NCBI RefSeq assembly: GCF_030285665.1
Contig: NZ_CP127295.1
Coordinates: 9,610,001-9,674,000 of the forward strand
Source: Amycolatopsis mongoliensis
Lineage (GTDB): Bacteria; Actinomycetota; Actinomycetes; Mycobacteriales; Pseudonocardiaceae
DNA length: 64,000 nucleotides
Reading direction: 5' to 3'
Below, in pieces: positions 55,988 through 64,000 of the stretch. Within the stretch, counting starts at the first letter, position 1. Each line of letters starts with the position of its first letter. Under the pieces are notes generated by a model. It ran no database searches. It had not been told where the DNA came from and was given only the letters and a program-made list of their open reading frames with translations. Position numbers and translations under genes: made by a program.

Positions 55988-57795
55988 TGGGCGACGACTA
56001 CCAGAGCAAGGACGTCAGCCTCCACGGCTCCGAACTCTTCAACAGCGACAACGCCTCGGCCGGCGCCGGGTTCTTCGAGGCCGCGGTAGGCCTGGACAAG
56101 GCCCGCAAGGACAACGACAAGGTCGCGATCGGCATCGGCTCGGCGGGCATGGCACTGGAGACCATCGGTCTCGTGCTGGACCCGATCGGCAGCCTGCTGA
56201 CCGCCGGGATCGGCTGGCTCATCGAGCACATCACGATCCTGCGGTGGCCGCTGGACATCCTGATGGGCGACCCCATCGGCATCAACGCGGCGAGCGAAGC
56301 GCTCACGGCCGAGAAGAAGAAGCTGGAACAGTGGTCGACGGACCACCAGTCGGCGATCGACAAGCTCATGAAGGACTGGTCGGGCAACGCCGCGGACCAG
56401 TTCAAGAAGGACATGGACGCGGTCACCGACCAGCTCAACTCCCTCGGCGGCTACCTCGACCAGGCCGGCAAGAACATGAAGATCGCCGGCGGCATCGTCG
56501 GCGCCTTCCGCGGCATCTTCCGCGACCTGATCGCGATGCTCCTGGCGACGATCATCAAGGGCGCCCTGATCGCGGCGGCACTGGCCCCGGTGACGTTCGG
56601 CGCGTCGATCGCGATCTTCATCGGCACGACGATCGGCACGGTGGCCACGGCCCTGGGCAAAATCGGCACGAAGCTGATGCAGCTGGGCAAGAAGCTGGCC
56701 GAGCTGGTGAAGGCGCTGGCGAAGATGGGCAAGGCGGGCGACGAGGCGACGTCGGTGAAGCCCCCGACGAACAGCCTGACCCCGACCCCGACCCCCAAGC
56801 CGGACGCGACACCGCTGCCGAAGCCGGATGCGACGCCCGAGCCCAAGCCGTCGTCGGCGACGCCGGACCCGAAGCCCGAGCCGAAACCGGAACCCAAACC
56901 GGACCCGAAACCCGAGCCCAAGCCCGACACCACGCCGTCCTCGGCCGCGCCGGAGCCCAAGCCCGACACGACGCCCGAGCCGAAGCCGGACACCACGCCG
57001 GAGCCGAAGCCGGATACCACTCCCTCCTCGGCGACCCCGGAACCGAAACCCGAGCCCAAGCCGGACACCACCCCCGAGCCCAAGCCCGAACCGAAACCGG
57101 AACCCGCGCCGTCGTCGTCCTCGGCAACCCCGGAACCCAAGCCCGAACCGAAGCCCGACACCACCCCGGAACCGAAACCGGAACCCAAGCCGGAACCCGC
57201 GCCGTCCTCGGCCGCGCCGGAGCCCAAACCCGAGCCCAAGCCGGACACCACCCCCGAGCCCAAGCCCGAACCGAAACCGGAACCCGCGCCGTCGTCGTCC
57301 TCGGCCACGCCGGAGCCCAAGCCCGACACCACTCCCGACCCCAAGCCGGACACGACGCCCGAGCCCAAGCCGGAACCCGCACCGTCCTCGTCTTCGACCA
57401 CCCTGGAACCGAAGCCGGACGCCACGCCGGAGCCCAAGCCCGACACCACGCCGGAACCGAAACCGGACTCCACTCCGTCGTCGGCCACCCCGGATCCCCA
57501 GCCGCACAAGCCGTTCACCGACCAGATGACCGACGTCATCAAGAACAAGCTGTCCAAGATGGACGGTGTGACGCCGGAGATCATGCAGAAGTTCGACAAG
57601 ATCAGCAACTTCTCGGTGCACGAACTCGGCAAGGTGTTCGGCAAGGAAGGCGCCGAGAAGTTCGAGTCGGCCATCAAGATCATGACCGACCCGTGGTTCG
57701 GGAAGTCGGGCCTGGCCGGCAAGACCGTCGTCGACATGATCAAGGGCGTGCCCGCCAGCATCGGCAACGTCACCGGCGGCGGGGACGACAACTAG
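55987..57795 (+). CDS. Large WXG-domain protein with long Pro-Glu-Lys repeat, putative type VII effector
   Basis: A 602-residue protein. Residues 1-170 form helices with the WXG motif in [16 protein letters not shown] and a preceding hydrophobic stretch ([20 protein letters not shown]). A second hydrophobic region (about 175-220) is [20 protein letters not shown]. Then comes about 245 residues of low-complexity PEPKPD/PEPKPE repeats interrupted by PSSATP or APSSSSATP blocks, and a 90-residue C-terminal domain ([40 protein letters not shown]). The last domain has no recognised family. It could be a wall-spanning effector or structural protein; a toxin domain cannot be shown. Confidence 0.85.
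   Translation: MGDDYQSKDVSLHGSELFNSDNASAGAGFFEAAVGLDKARKDNDKVAIGIGSAGMALETIGLVLDPIGSLLTAGIGWLIEHITILRWPLDILMGDPIGINAASEALTAEKKKLEQWSTDHQSAIDKLMKDWSGNAADQFKKDMDAVTDQLNSLGGYLDQAGKNMKIAGGIVGAFRGIFRDLIAMLLATIIKGALIAAALAPVTFGASIAIFIGTTIGTVATALGKIGTKLMQLGKKLAELVKALAKMGKAGDEATSVKPPTNSLTPTPTPKPDATPLPKPDATPEPKPSSATPDPKPEPKPEPKPDPKPEPKPDTTPSSAAPEPKPDTTPEPKPDTTPEPKPDTTPSSATPEPKPEPKPDTTPEPKPEPKPEPAPSSSSATPEPKPEPKPDTTPEPKPEPKPEPAPSSAAPEPKPEPKPDTTPEPKPEPKPEPAPSSSSATPEPKPDTTPDPKPDTTPEPKPEPAPSSSSTTLEPKPDATPEPKPDTTPEPKPDSTPSSATPDPQPHKPFTDQMTDVIKNKLSKMDGVTPEIMQKFDKISNFSVHELGKVFGKEGAEKFESAIKIMTDPWFGKSGLAGKTVVDMIKGVPASIGNVTGGGDDN
56772..57510. repeat. Pro-Glu-Lys-Pro coding tandem repeat
   Basis: About 740 bp encode a (P-E/D-P-K-P) repeat with Ser/Ala spacers. 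At least one block (around 57049-57123) is repeated without change 180 bp downstream (57229-57303), so the array has grown by recent unequal duplication. Such arrays are length-variable between strains in other secreted proteins. Confidence 0.85.
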
Positions 57796-59274
57796 TCACT
57801 CGTCCGAGAGGATCACCGCCCGGGACGCGAGGTGCAGCGCCAGCCTCTCGTCCGGGCGGGACAGGTCCACCCCCAGCAGCTGCTCGATCCGCGCGATCCG
57901 GGCCGCCACGGTGTTGCGGTGCACGCCCAGCACCGTGGCGGTCTCGGCGATCGACGACTCGGCGTCGAGGTAGGCCGAGAGGGTCCGGACCAGGTCGCCC
58001 GGCACCGAGCGCAACGGCGCGACCAGCGCCCGCGCCGCCGGCTCGAACGTGTCCGTGCGGGTCCACTCCAGCAGCAGCTGGGCCATGCCGAGCTGATCGA
58101 CGTGCAGGAAGTGGCCGGTTTCGGGCCGGGTCGCGGCCAGCCGGGCCGCGTCGAGGGCTTCCGCGACGGTCGCCGCGAGCCCTTCCGGCCGCGGGTGCGG
58201 CCGCCCGACCCCCATGTGCGCGCCCAGGCGCAGCGTCCGGTGCGCCGCCTGGAGCCGGGTCGCGAGGGAGCGCACCCGTTCCGCCGTGGGTTCGTGGTCG
58301 AAGGTGACCCAGCCGGTCCAGCCGTCGCCGTGCTCGACGACGACCGCGTCGACGTCCAGCGCCCGCATGACCTCCTGCGTGCGCGCCACCGTGTCGACCG
58401 CCGCCGGGACGCCGATGTGCAGCCCGACGTGCCAGCCGCCGAGCCGCCAGCCGGCGTCGGCCACGCGACGGCGCAGGTCCGCGCCCGGTTCGGTGTCGAG
58501 GCGCAGCAGGTCGCCGAGCAGCGCCGTGCGCGAGCGCGCGTCCCGTTCCAGCTCCAGCCGGTTGGCGAGAAGCCACCGCTGCAGCGCCCCGGCCGCGACG
58601 GCGAGCGCGGGCGGGACGACGTCGGCCCGCGCGGCCTCGGTTCCCCGCAGCTCGGCCGCCAGCCACATCGCCGGCCGCTGCAGCAGCACGGGATGAGCCA
58701 GGAGGACGCCGCCGTCCACCTCGGTCCGCTGTGGCACCGCCTCGTCCAGGCGGACGCGCCCGGTCACTTCGCCGGCCAGCGGCGCCCCGCGGTCGTCGAG
58801 CACCGCGACCGGCGACCGCAGCAGCCGCCGCACCACGGCGACGACCTCCTCGGGCGGGCGCAGCCGGTCGCCGAGCGCGCGGTGGGTGGCCAGCAGCAGA
58901 TTCGCCCGGTCGATCTCGGGCGCGGCGAGCAGCAGCCGGGCCTCGACGAGCAGGTCCAAGGGCGGCGCGCCGGTGGTCAGCAGCGGCACGGCCAGCCGGT
59001 CGGCGAGCAGGCGCGACGCGGTGAGCGGTTCGGTCCCGGGCAGCAGCACCCCGGTGGCGCCGGCATCGGCGCAGCGCCGCACCAGGGCATCGATCTGCCA
59101 GTCGGTCCCGGCGACCGGCCGGGCGACGACGGTCAGCTCCCCGGGAGCGGGCCGGTGCGAAGCGTCCAAAGTGGCCTGAACCGTCGCGAGTGGACGATCG
59201 AGCCCGGCCGCACCGGCGAGCAGCCGGACGTGCTCCGCCCAGCTGGGAAGGGCGAGCACCCGCCGCAGGCTCAT
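57796..59274 (-). CDS. PucR family transcriptional regulator
   Basis: A 492-residue PucR-type regulator. The N-terminal PucR sensor region (about 1-120) begins MSLRRVLALPSWAEHVRLLA. A central GGDEF-like region (CdaR type) lies at about 280-390, and the C-terminal PucR helix-turn-helix at about 425-485 has AETATVLGVHRNTVAARIAR. The family controls purine, allantoin, hydantoin or amino-acid use. It lies downstream of the leftward DUF917/hydantoinase operon, in the same direction, 127 bp away across a hairpin repeat, and is the likely regulator of that operon. Confidence 0.92.
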   Translation of the reverse strand: MSLRRVLALPSWAEHVRLLAGAAGLDRPLATVQATLDASHRPAPGELTVVARPVAGTDWQIDALVRRCADAGATGVLLPGTEPLTASRLLADRLAVPLLTTGAPPLDLLVEARLLLAAPEIDRANLLLATHRALGDRLRPPEEVVAVVRRLLRSPVAVLDDRGAPLAGEVTGRVRLDEAVPQRTEVDGGVLLAHPVLLQRPAMWLAAELRGTEAARADVVPPALAVAAGALQRWLLANRLELERDARSRTALLGDLLRLDTEPGADLRRRVADAGWRLGGWHVGLHIGVPAAVDTVARTQEVMRALDVDAVVVEHGDGWTGWVTFDHEPTAERVRSLATRLQAAHRTLRLGAHMGVGRPHPRPEGLAATVAEALDAARLAATRPETGHFLHVDQLGMAQLLLEWTRTDTFEPAARALVAPLRSVPGDLVRTLSAYLDAESSIAETATVLGVHRNTVAARIARIEQLLGVDLSRPDERLALHLASRAVILSDE

Positions 59275-59309
59275 CGGTGGCCCACCGGCCCTCGGCCTGA
59301 CCCCAGCGC

Positions 59310-59387
59310 CCCAATGTGGCGTTCGGTGCGTGGCACGCACCGAACGCCACATTGGGTGCGTCTGACGCACCCAACGCCACATTGGGG
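59310..59387. repeat. Triple inverted repeat with a 22-bp perfect hairpin
   Basis: The left arm 59310-59331 (begins CCCAATGTGGCGTTCGGTGC) is perfectly complementary to 59335-59356 around a 3-base loop. A second hairpin follows, with 10-bp arms TTGGGTGCGT and ACGCACCCAA (59352-59361 and 59365-59374). A third copy of the AATGTGGCGTT unit follows in reverse to 59387. Three copies of about 22 bp in head-to-head order form strong cruciform or terminator structures between the DUF917 gene and pucR. Confidence 0.8.
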
Positions 59388-59401
59388 CGCTCGGGGCCCG
59401 C

Positions 59402-60472
59402 TCATCCGATCCCCACCGGGTCGCAGTCGATGCCGTACGCCCGCGGCCGCACCACCGGCAGCCACCGGGGGTCGGTCCAGAACGGGGCCGCCGCCAGCCG
59501 CACCACGTCGACCTCCACGCCCGTGCGGATCGCGTCGCACGAGACCGGGACGCCCGTCCGGTGGTCCAGCACCGACAGCACGTCCGGCGTCGAGGCCACC
59601 GGCGTGCCGTCGCGCAGTGCCAGCAGGTACTCGTTCTCCATCTCCAGCCGCAGCAGCCCGCCATCGCGGTGGTCGGCCAGCGTGACGCTGCCGCGGCCGA
59701 ACCCCGGGCTGCCGTGCTGCCCGGGCCCGAGGTGCCGCGCCACCTCCAGGACCCGCCCACGGGCCAGCACCGACCCCGCCAACGCCGTTTCCAGCGCGTC
59801 TCGCGGCGGGCTCTCCCCCACCGCCAGCACCCGGCGGCCCAGCTCCAAAGCGCCGCTCGTCGTTCCCGGCACCGTGCACCCCGCCAGCTCCCCGGCCGGG
59901 ATCGGGGCCAGCGCGAACGCCGCCCACCCGCCGGAGCCGGCCAGGAACGCCCGGGTGCCCCGCTCGATCACCGCGTCGGACCCGGCCGCCAGCACCACGA
60001 CCTGCCCGCCGGGCTCGGCCAGCGCCGCGGGCGCGACCCCGCGGCCGGTCGCCGCCACCGAGAACTGGTCGAGCCGGGGCAGGCCGCGGCCGGACAGGTC
60101 GGCGTCGACGTACCCCAGCCCGAGCTGATCGGCCACGACCAGCGGCAGCAGCCCGTTGAGGCCGCCGATCTCGATCGACATCAGCGCGTCGGCACGCTCG
60201 CCCGTCCAGCGTTCGACGGCGGCCACCGCGGCCGCGAACTCACCACCGCCCGGCAGCTTCTCGGTGAACGCCGCCGTCGCGCCGACCACGCCGATGGGCA
60301 CCACTCGTGCCGAAGGCGCCAGCTCGGCCGTCGATGACACCACCAGCGCACGGCCGTCCGAGAGCAACTGGCGCAGCAGCACGGCGGCGGTCACGGTGTC
60401 CCCGCCGCCGCCGGACCCGAGCAGGGCCACCCCGCGCTCGAGGGCGGCCACGTCACCAGCGGTGATGCGCAT
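59402..60472 (-). CDS. DUF917 domain protein (third, divergent copy)
   Basis: A 356-residue DUF917 protein, the most divergent of three in the window. It keeps the glycine-rich start LLGSGGGGDT, the FTEKLPGGGEF segment, IEIGGLNGLLPLVVADQLGL, and the C-terminal DPRWLPVVRPRAYG. The family is now linked in Pfam to S-methyl thiohydantoin desulfurase-type proteins; the activity here is unproven. It starts 21 bp after the SDR stop, so it is the last gene of the hydantoinase operon. Confidence 0.88.
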   Translation of the reverse strand: MRITAGDVAALERGVALLGSGGGGDTVTAAVLLRQLLSDGRALVVSSTAELAPSARVVPIGVVGATAAFTEKLPGGGEFAAAVAAVERWTGERADALMSIEIGGLNGLLPLVVADQLGLGYVDADLSGRGLPRLDQFSVAATGRGVAPAALAEPGGQVVVLAAGSDAVIERGTRAFLAGSGGWAAFALAPIPAGELAGCTVPGTTSGALELGRRVLAVGESPPRDALETALAGSVLARGRVLEVARHLGPGQHGSPGFGRGSVTLADHRDGGLLRLEMENEYLLALRDGTPVASTPDVLSVLDHRTGVPVSCDAIRTGVEVDVVRLAAAPFWTDPRWLPVVRPRAYGIDCDPVGIG

Positions 60473-60493
60473 GACTGACCACAGTAGACGAGC

Positions 60494-61207
60494 TCAGCGC
60501 AGGGCGTAGCCACCGTCGGGGTAGAGCGTCGACCCGGTCGTGTAGGTGCTGCCGAACAGGTACAGCACGGCATCGGCCACTTCGGACTCCTTCCCGACGC
60601 GGTGCAGCAGCGTGTCCGCGCGGTACTGCGCGAAACTCGCCTCCCGCACGTCCGCGGGCCGCCCGGCCCACAGGGACCCGTCGATCGTGCCCGGCGCGAC
60701 GACGTTCACCCGGACCGGCGCCAGCTCGACCGCGAGCCCGCGGCCGAGGCCTTCGACCGCCGCGTTGCAGGCGACGTACGCAGGCGCCGCACCCGGCGGC
60801 CGGACGCTCGCCGCGCCGGACATCAGCACGATCGACGCGTCCGGGGCCAACCGGGGCACCGCGTGCTTGACGGCGTGGTACTGGCCCCAGAACTTCGTCA
60901 CGAACGGGCTCGCCGCGTCCTCGTCGCTCAGCTCCCGCAGCGGCCCTACGGTGTAGGACGCACCGGGCGTGAAGAGGTGATCGATGCGGTCCACGGCGCC
61001 GAAGAACGCAGCCAGCGATTCCTGGTCGGTGCTGTCGACGACCTGCCAGGTGCCGCCCACCTCCTTCCCCGCCGTCGACAGCTTCTCCGCCGTGCGCCCG
61101 CCGAGGTGCACCTTCGCCCCGGCCGCGACCGACCGCCGGGCCACTTCGAGGCCGATGCCGGACCCGCCGCCGAGGATGACGACGGTCCGGCCTGCCAGCG
61201 CACTCAC
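60494..61207 (-). CDS. SDR family protein lacking the catalytic lysine
   Basis: A 237-residue short-chain dehydrogenase. The cofactor loop GGGSGIGLEVARRSV and the Ser in IVLMSGAASVRPPG are present, but the YxxxK motif reads Y-V-A-C-N (APAYVACNAAVEGLG): the active-site lysine is replaced by asparagine. The remainder of the fold, including VNVVAPGTIDGSLW, is intact, so it is not a decayed gene. It may bind cofactor without classical catalysis or use another base. GTG start in a GTGA overlap with the upstream DUF917 gene. Confidence 0.87.
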   Translation of the reverse strand: MSALAGRTVVILGGGSGIGLEVARRSVAAGAKVHLGGRTAEKLSTAGKEVGGTWQVVDSTDQESLAAFFGAVDRIDHLFTPGASYTVGPLRELSDEDAASPFVTKFWGQYHAVKHAVPRLAPDASIVLMSGAASVRPPGAAPAYVACNAAVEGLGRGLAVELAPVRVNVVAPGTIDGSLWAGRPADVREASFAQYRADTLLHRVGKESEVADAVLYLFGSTYTTGSTLYPDGGYALR

Positions 61208-62298
61208 GCGATCTCCTCGACGGGGACGAAGGGGTGCGGCAGCCCGAACGCGGCCGGGCCGAAGGTGTCCAGGGCCTCCGGGGTGCGCATCAGCGATGGC
61301 GTCGAAATGCCGACGACGGTGACGCGCTGGCCGTACCGCAGCGTCTCGGTGGTGATCGGCTCGGCGGTGGCCGCCTCCAGCACGCAGATCAGGTCGGGCA
61401 CCACGCACCGCACGGAACCGTCCACGGTGGCCAGCAGGTTCTCGTTCTGGAACAGGATCTCCAGCTTGCTCGCACCGTCGAACGACACCGCCGCCGCGCG
61501 CCCGCGGGCGAAACCGGCCTCGGTCCGGCGCTCCACATCGGACACCTTGCCGCGGAACAGCACCCGGAGGTGCTGGTACGGCGTCGAGCGCAACGCCGAC
61601 GCCAGCCGCTCGACCGGGTCCTCGTTGCGTTCCCGGGCGAACCGGATCGTCCGGCCCACGGTCAGCGCCAGCGAAAGCGTTTGCGGCACGGCGGTCCGCT
61701 TCACGTCGGCGCCGCTCATCGCGTACTCGGCGATGTGCGCGACGCCGCCGAGCCGGATGGTGACGCCGCGGGCCAGCCACTCCATCCGCCGGTTGTCCGC
61801 GCCGGTGTCGATCACCGTCGTCTCGCCGCGTTCACCGCCGATCGCCATCGGGGAGCCGGGAACGCCGTAGACGCCGAAGGTCTCCATCTGCAGTTCCGGG
61901 AACGCCCGGCCCATGCCGTCGGCGTCGACCACCGGCAGCCCGAGCCGCGCGCCGACCAACAGCGGGATCATCGAGTTGATGCCCCCGCACTCGATCGGCA
62001 TGGTCGCGTCCGCGGGCCGGCCGAGGTGCTTCTCCAGCGTCCGCAGGGCCAGCACGGGCTCGGCGCCGTTGGGCAGCTTCTCGTGCACCACGGTCGGCGC
62101 GCCCATCTGCGCGGTCGGGATCACCAGCGCGTCGTCGTCCACTTCGGACGGGTCGAGGATCGTGATCGGCCCGTGCTCGCGGATGGCCTCGCGCACCAGC
62201 AGCCGGCCGACGTACGGGTCGCCACCGCCGCCGGTGCCGAGCACGGCGGCACCGCGGGCGAGGTCGGGCAGGTCGTCCTCGGTCAGGGTCCAGCTCAC
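61204..62298 (-). CDS. DUF917 domain protein
   Basis: A 364-residue DUF917 protein. The start reads LPDLARGAAVLGTGGGGDPY, then the conserved MGAPTVVHEKLPNG, IECGGINSMIPLLVGARLGL and DADGMGRAFPELQM. The C-terminal domain has ERRTEAGFARGRA and LRYGQRVTVVGI. It is similar throughout to the next gene upstream, so the two are paralogues or subunits of a heteromer. GTG start in a GTGA overlap. DUF917 proteins accompany hydantoinase/oxoprolinase genes in many bacteria. Confidence 0.9.
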   Translation of the reverse strand: MSWTLTEDDLPDLARGAAVLGTGGGGDPYVGRLLVREAIREHGPITILDPSEVDDDALVIPTAQMGAPTVVHEKLPNGAEPVLALRTLEKHLGRPADATMPIECGGINSMIPLLVGARLGLPVVDADGMGRAFPELQMETFGVYGVPGSPMAIGGERGETTVIDTGADNRRMEWLARGVTIRLGGVAHIAEYAMSGADVKRTAVPQTLSLALTVGRTIRFARERNEDPVERLASALRSTPYQHLRVLFRGKVSDVERRTEAGFARGRAAAVSFDGASKLEILFQNENLLATVDGSVRCVVPDLICVLEAATAEPITTETLRYGQRVTVVGISTPSLMRTPEALDTFGPAAFGLPHPFVPVEEIA

Positions 62299-63365
62299 CC
62301 GGCAACTCCGATCGGGTCGATGTCGTAGCCGAAGTACCGCGGCCCGGCCAGCGCGATGCCCTCCGGCGTGTGCCAGCGCGGGTCGGCGGGCGCAGCGATG
62401 ACCGTGACGCGCTGGCCGAACCGCAGGCCTTCGGTCGTGACGGCTTCCCCGGTCTCGCGCTCCACCGTGCAGATCAGGTCGGGCACCGACGCCTCGACGA
62501 CGCCGTCGCGCTCGGCCACCAGGTGCTCGTTCTGGAACCGCAGCACCAGCTCGGCGCCGGTGTCGCCGTCCATTCCGGACAGCCGTGCTTCGCCGCGGGC
62601 GAAGCCGGTGACCGTCCGGCGGGCGACGTCGACGACCTTGCCGCTGAACAGCCGCCGTCCGCCGAGCCGCTCGACGACCCGGGCTACGGGGTCGGCGTGT
62701 TCCGAACGGGCCGCACGCACCAGCGCGCCCAGCTCGGCGCACAGGCTGAGCGTGCCCGGCACCAGCGACTCCCGGGCCTGGGGCCCGGACATCGCGTAGT
62801 TGCTGATCATCGCCGAGCAGCCCATGTCGATGGTCGCCGACCGGGCCAGCCGCTCGGCCCAGCGGTTGTCCACTGTGTCCAGTACCCCGCGGTTGCCCTT
62901 CTCGTCCGCGATGGACATCGGGGTCGCGCGGATGCCGTACAAAGTCGGCAAAACCATTTGCAGCTCCGGGAACGCGCGGCCCATGCCGTCCGCGTCGACC
63001 AGTGGCAAGCCGAGCTGCGCCGCCGCGACGACCGGGATGAGCGAGTTGACCCCGCCCGCCTCGGCGCACGCGATGTGCGTCAGCTCCTTGCCGAGGTAGC
63101 CGGCGAGCGTGCGAGCTGCGAGGCCCACCTGCTCGGCCGACGGCAGCTTCTCGACCATCACCGTCGGCGCGCCCATCATCGCGACCGGCAGCACGACGGC
63201 GTCGTCCGGCACCTCCGTCAGGGGGACCAGCGGCACCGGGCCGTGCTCACGGACCGCCGAGAGCGCCAGCAGCCGGCCGATGTACGGGTCTCCCCCGCCG
63301 CCGGTGCCGAGGATCGCCGCGCCGCGCGCGATGTCGTGCAGGTCGTCCGCCGTGATCTCGCGCAT
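62295..63365 (-). CDS. DUF917 domain protein
   Basis: A 356-residue DUF917 protein with the same order of motifs as its downstream paralogue: GAAILGTGGGGDPYIGRLLA, MGAPTVMVEKLPSAEQ, AGGVNSLIPVVAAAQLGLPL, DADGMGRAFPELQM and FARGEARLSG. Its ATG shares one base with the stop of the hydantoinase gene (TGATG), and its TGA overlaps the next GTG. This is the first DUF917 gene in the operon, right after the hydantoinase/oxoprolinase gene. Confidence 0.9.
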   Translation of the reverse strand: MREITADDLHDIARGAAILGTGGGGDPYIGRLLALSAVREHGPVPLVPLTEVPDDAVVLPVAMMGAPTVMVEKLPSAEQVGLAARTLAGYLGKELTHIACAEAGGVNSLIPVVAAAQLGLPLVDADGMGRAFPELQMVLPTLYGIRATPMSIADEKGNRGVLDTVDNRWAERLARSATIDMGCSAMISNYAMSGPQARESLVPGTLSLCAELGALVRAARSEHADPVARVVERLGGRRLFSGKVVDVARRTVTGFARGEARLSGMDGDTGAELVLRFQNEHLVAERDGVVEASVPDLICTVERETGEAVTTEGLRFGQRVTVIAAPADPRWHTPEGIALAGPRYFGYDIDPIGVAG

Positions 63366-64000
63366 CACGCCCCCAGCTGCAGGTCGCCGACGGCCTTGGC
63401 GCGGATGCGCGTGGCGTTGCCGGGCAGGTACGGGATGGGCACCTCGTCGAAGTCGACGATGCCGACCGACGCCGGCGACGCACCGGCCGCCACCGCACGG
63501 TCGATCGCTTCCTGCTTCGCCTCCTCGACGACGGCTTCGCGACGGCCGGGCTCGATCACGTAGACGCGGTCGACCTCGCCGCCGATCTGCGCGATGGCCG
63601 CGCCGATCGCGTTGGCCACGGCGTAGTTCTCCGGCCGGTGCACTTCGCCGCACCCGGCCAGCTCGTCCGGCAGCAGCACCGAACCGCCGCCGACCGCCAC
63701 CACCGGCAGCGGCTCCGCGGACGTCCGCATCCGTTCGACCACATCGGACACGTCGGCGGCGATCTTCTCCAGCGCCGCCCGGACCAGCCCGCGGTCCAGG
63801 TGGGCGACCAGCGAGGCGTCGCCGATGTCGGCCCGGCCCGCCGCGACCGCGATGTCGGTCGCGGTGAGCGTGTCGCCGCCGAAGACCAGCGCCTTCGACG
63901 TCAGTTCGTAGCCGACCGAATCCGGGCCGACGGTGACGTTCCCGGCGTCGCCGCGCACCCGGCTGCCGCCGCCGATGCCGATCGAGAGCACGTCCGGCAT
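63365..64000 (-). CDS. Hydantoinase/oxoprolinase family protein, C-terminal part (cut by window end)
   Basis: The C-terminal 211 residues of an HyuA-type ATP-dependent hydantoinase/oxoprolinase. The sequence DVLSIGIGGGSRVRGDAGNV, the GPDSVGYELTSKALVFGGDT stretch and VVAVGGGSVLLPDELAG are characteristic of the family's ASKHA-fold ATPase. The Met at the very edge is internal; the gene continues beyond the window. It heads the coupled operon with three DUF917 genes and an SDR. The family hydrolyses hydantoin or 5-oxoproline rings with ATP. Confidence 0.9.
   Translation of the reverse strand: MPDVLSIGIGGGSRVRGDAGNVTVGPDSVGYELTSKALVFGGDTLTATDIAVAAGRADIGDASLVAHLDRGLVRAALEKIAADVSDVVERMRTSAEPLPVVAVGGGSVLLPDELAGCGEVHRPENYAVANAIGAAIAQIGGEVDRVYVIEPGRREAVVEEAKQEAIDRAVAAGASPASVGIVDFDEVPIPYLPGNATRIRAKAVGDLQLGA

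Noticed and set aside
56772..57510. Pro-Glu-Lys repeat read as a TonB-like protein
   Set aside because: The organism is Gram-positive by all other features, and the repeat follows a WXG domain; the similarity is only compositional.

Overview
The window is a stretch of chromosome from a very GC-rich actinomycete with many GTG starts, strong third-position GC bias and large intergenic palindromes. A member of the Pseudonocardiaceae, most likely Amycolatopsis or a close relative, fits the gene content best: an LLM F420 enzyme, a DUF222/HNH gene, PucR, WXG-type secretion substrates, many secreted glycosidases and many partner-switching proteins. That assignment is inference; no rRNA or marker gene is present. 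No tRNA, rRNA, CRISPR array, prophage or complete insertion sequence was seen.

Layout. 1-4.1 kb: an Lrp/AsnC regulator diverges from a three-domain indolepyruvate ferredoxin oxidoreductase. 4.1-8.4 kb: regulators (NarL-type response regulator, GlxA/AraC, a degenerate HATPase-like protein), an M24 peptidase, and a divergent azoreductase/MarR pair with clear operators. 8.4-18.2 kb: a SecD-like lipoprotein, a secreted GH76, a serine hydrolase, a CPBP protease with an NAD(P)-binding partner, an EamA exporter with a divergent LysR, and a second LysR divergent from a threonine dehydratase-like enzyme. 18.2-20.5 kb: a gene-poor repeat region next to a DUF222/HNH gene. 20.5-29.6 kb: a secreted M15-like protein, a copZ-(His-rich membrane protein)-copA copper operon with a CsoR-type operator, an NlpC/P60 hydrolase, small proteins including a DUF3072 gene behind a perfect SOS box, and a short Rho paralogue. 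29.6-39.6 kb: GH64 and GH16 glucanases, an alkyltransferase, a CBM2 esterase, a PhoD phosphatase, an XRE regulator with two SDRs, and NnrD with a histidine phosphatase.

39.6-49.6 kb is the most striking part: a dense partner-switching cluster with three SpoIIE-type phosphatases, three RsbW-type HATPase modules, three STAS antagonists and an ANTAR RNA-binding regulator. One protein (43874-47950) fuses PAS, GAF, histidine kinase, receiver, PAS, PP2C and RsbW-like modules and is translationally coupled to a STAS gene. No sigma factor lies in the window. The three adjacent genes at 41434-43798 each carry one apparent single-base frameshift.

49.7-64 kb: a glucodextranase-like GH15 enzyme, a DinB protein, a decayed secreted-protein remnant, an aldo-keto reductase, a three-gene YbaB/WXG operon ending in a protein with a long Pro-Glu-Lys repeat, a PucR regulator, and a tightly coupled leftward operon of hydantoinase/oxoprolinase (cut by the window end), three DUF917 proteins and an SDR that lacks its catalytic lysine.

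The themes are saprophytic polymer breakdown (beta-1,3-glucan, alpha-mannan and alpha-glucan enzymes), stress and sporulation-style signalling, copper homeostasis and hydantoin-type catabolism.
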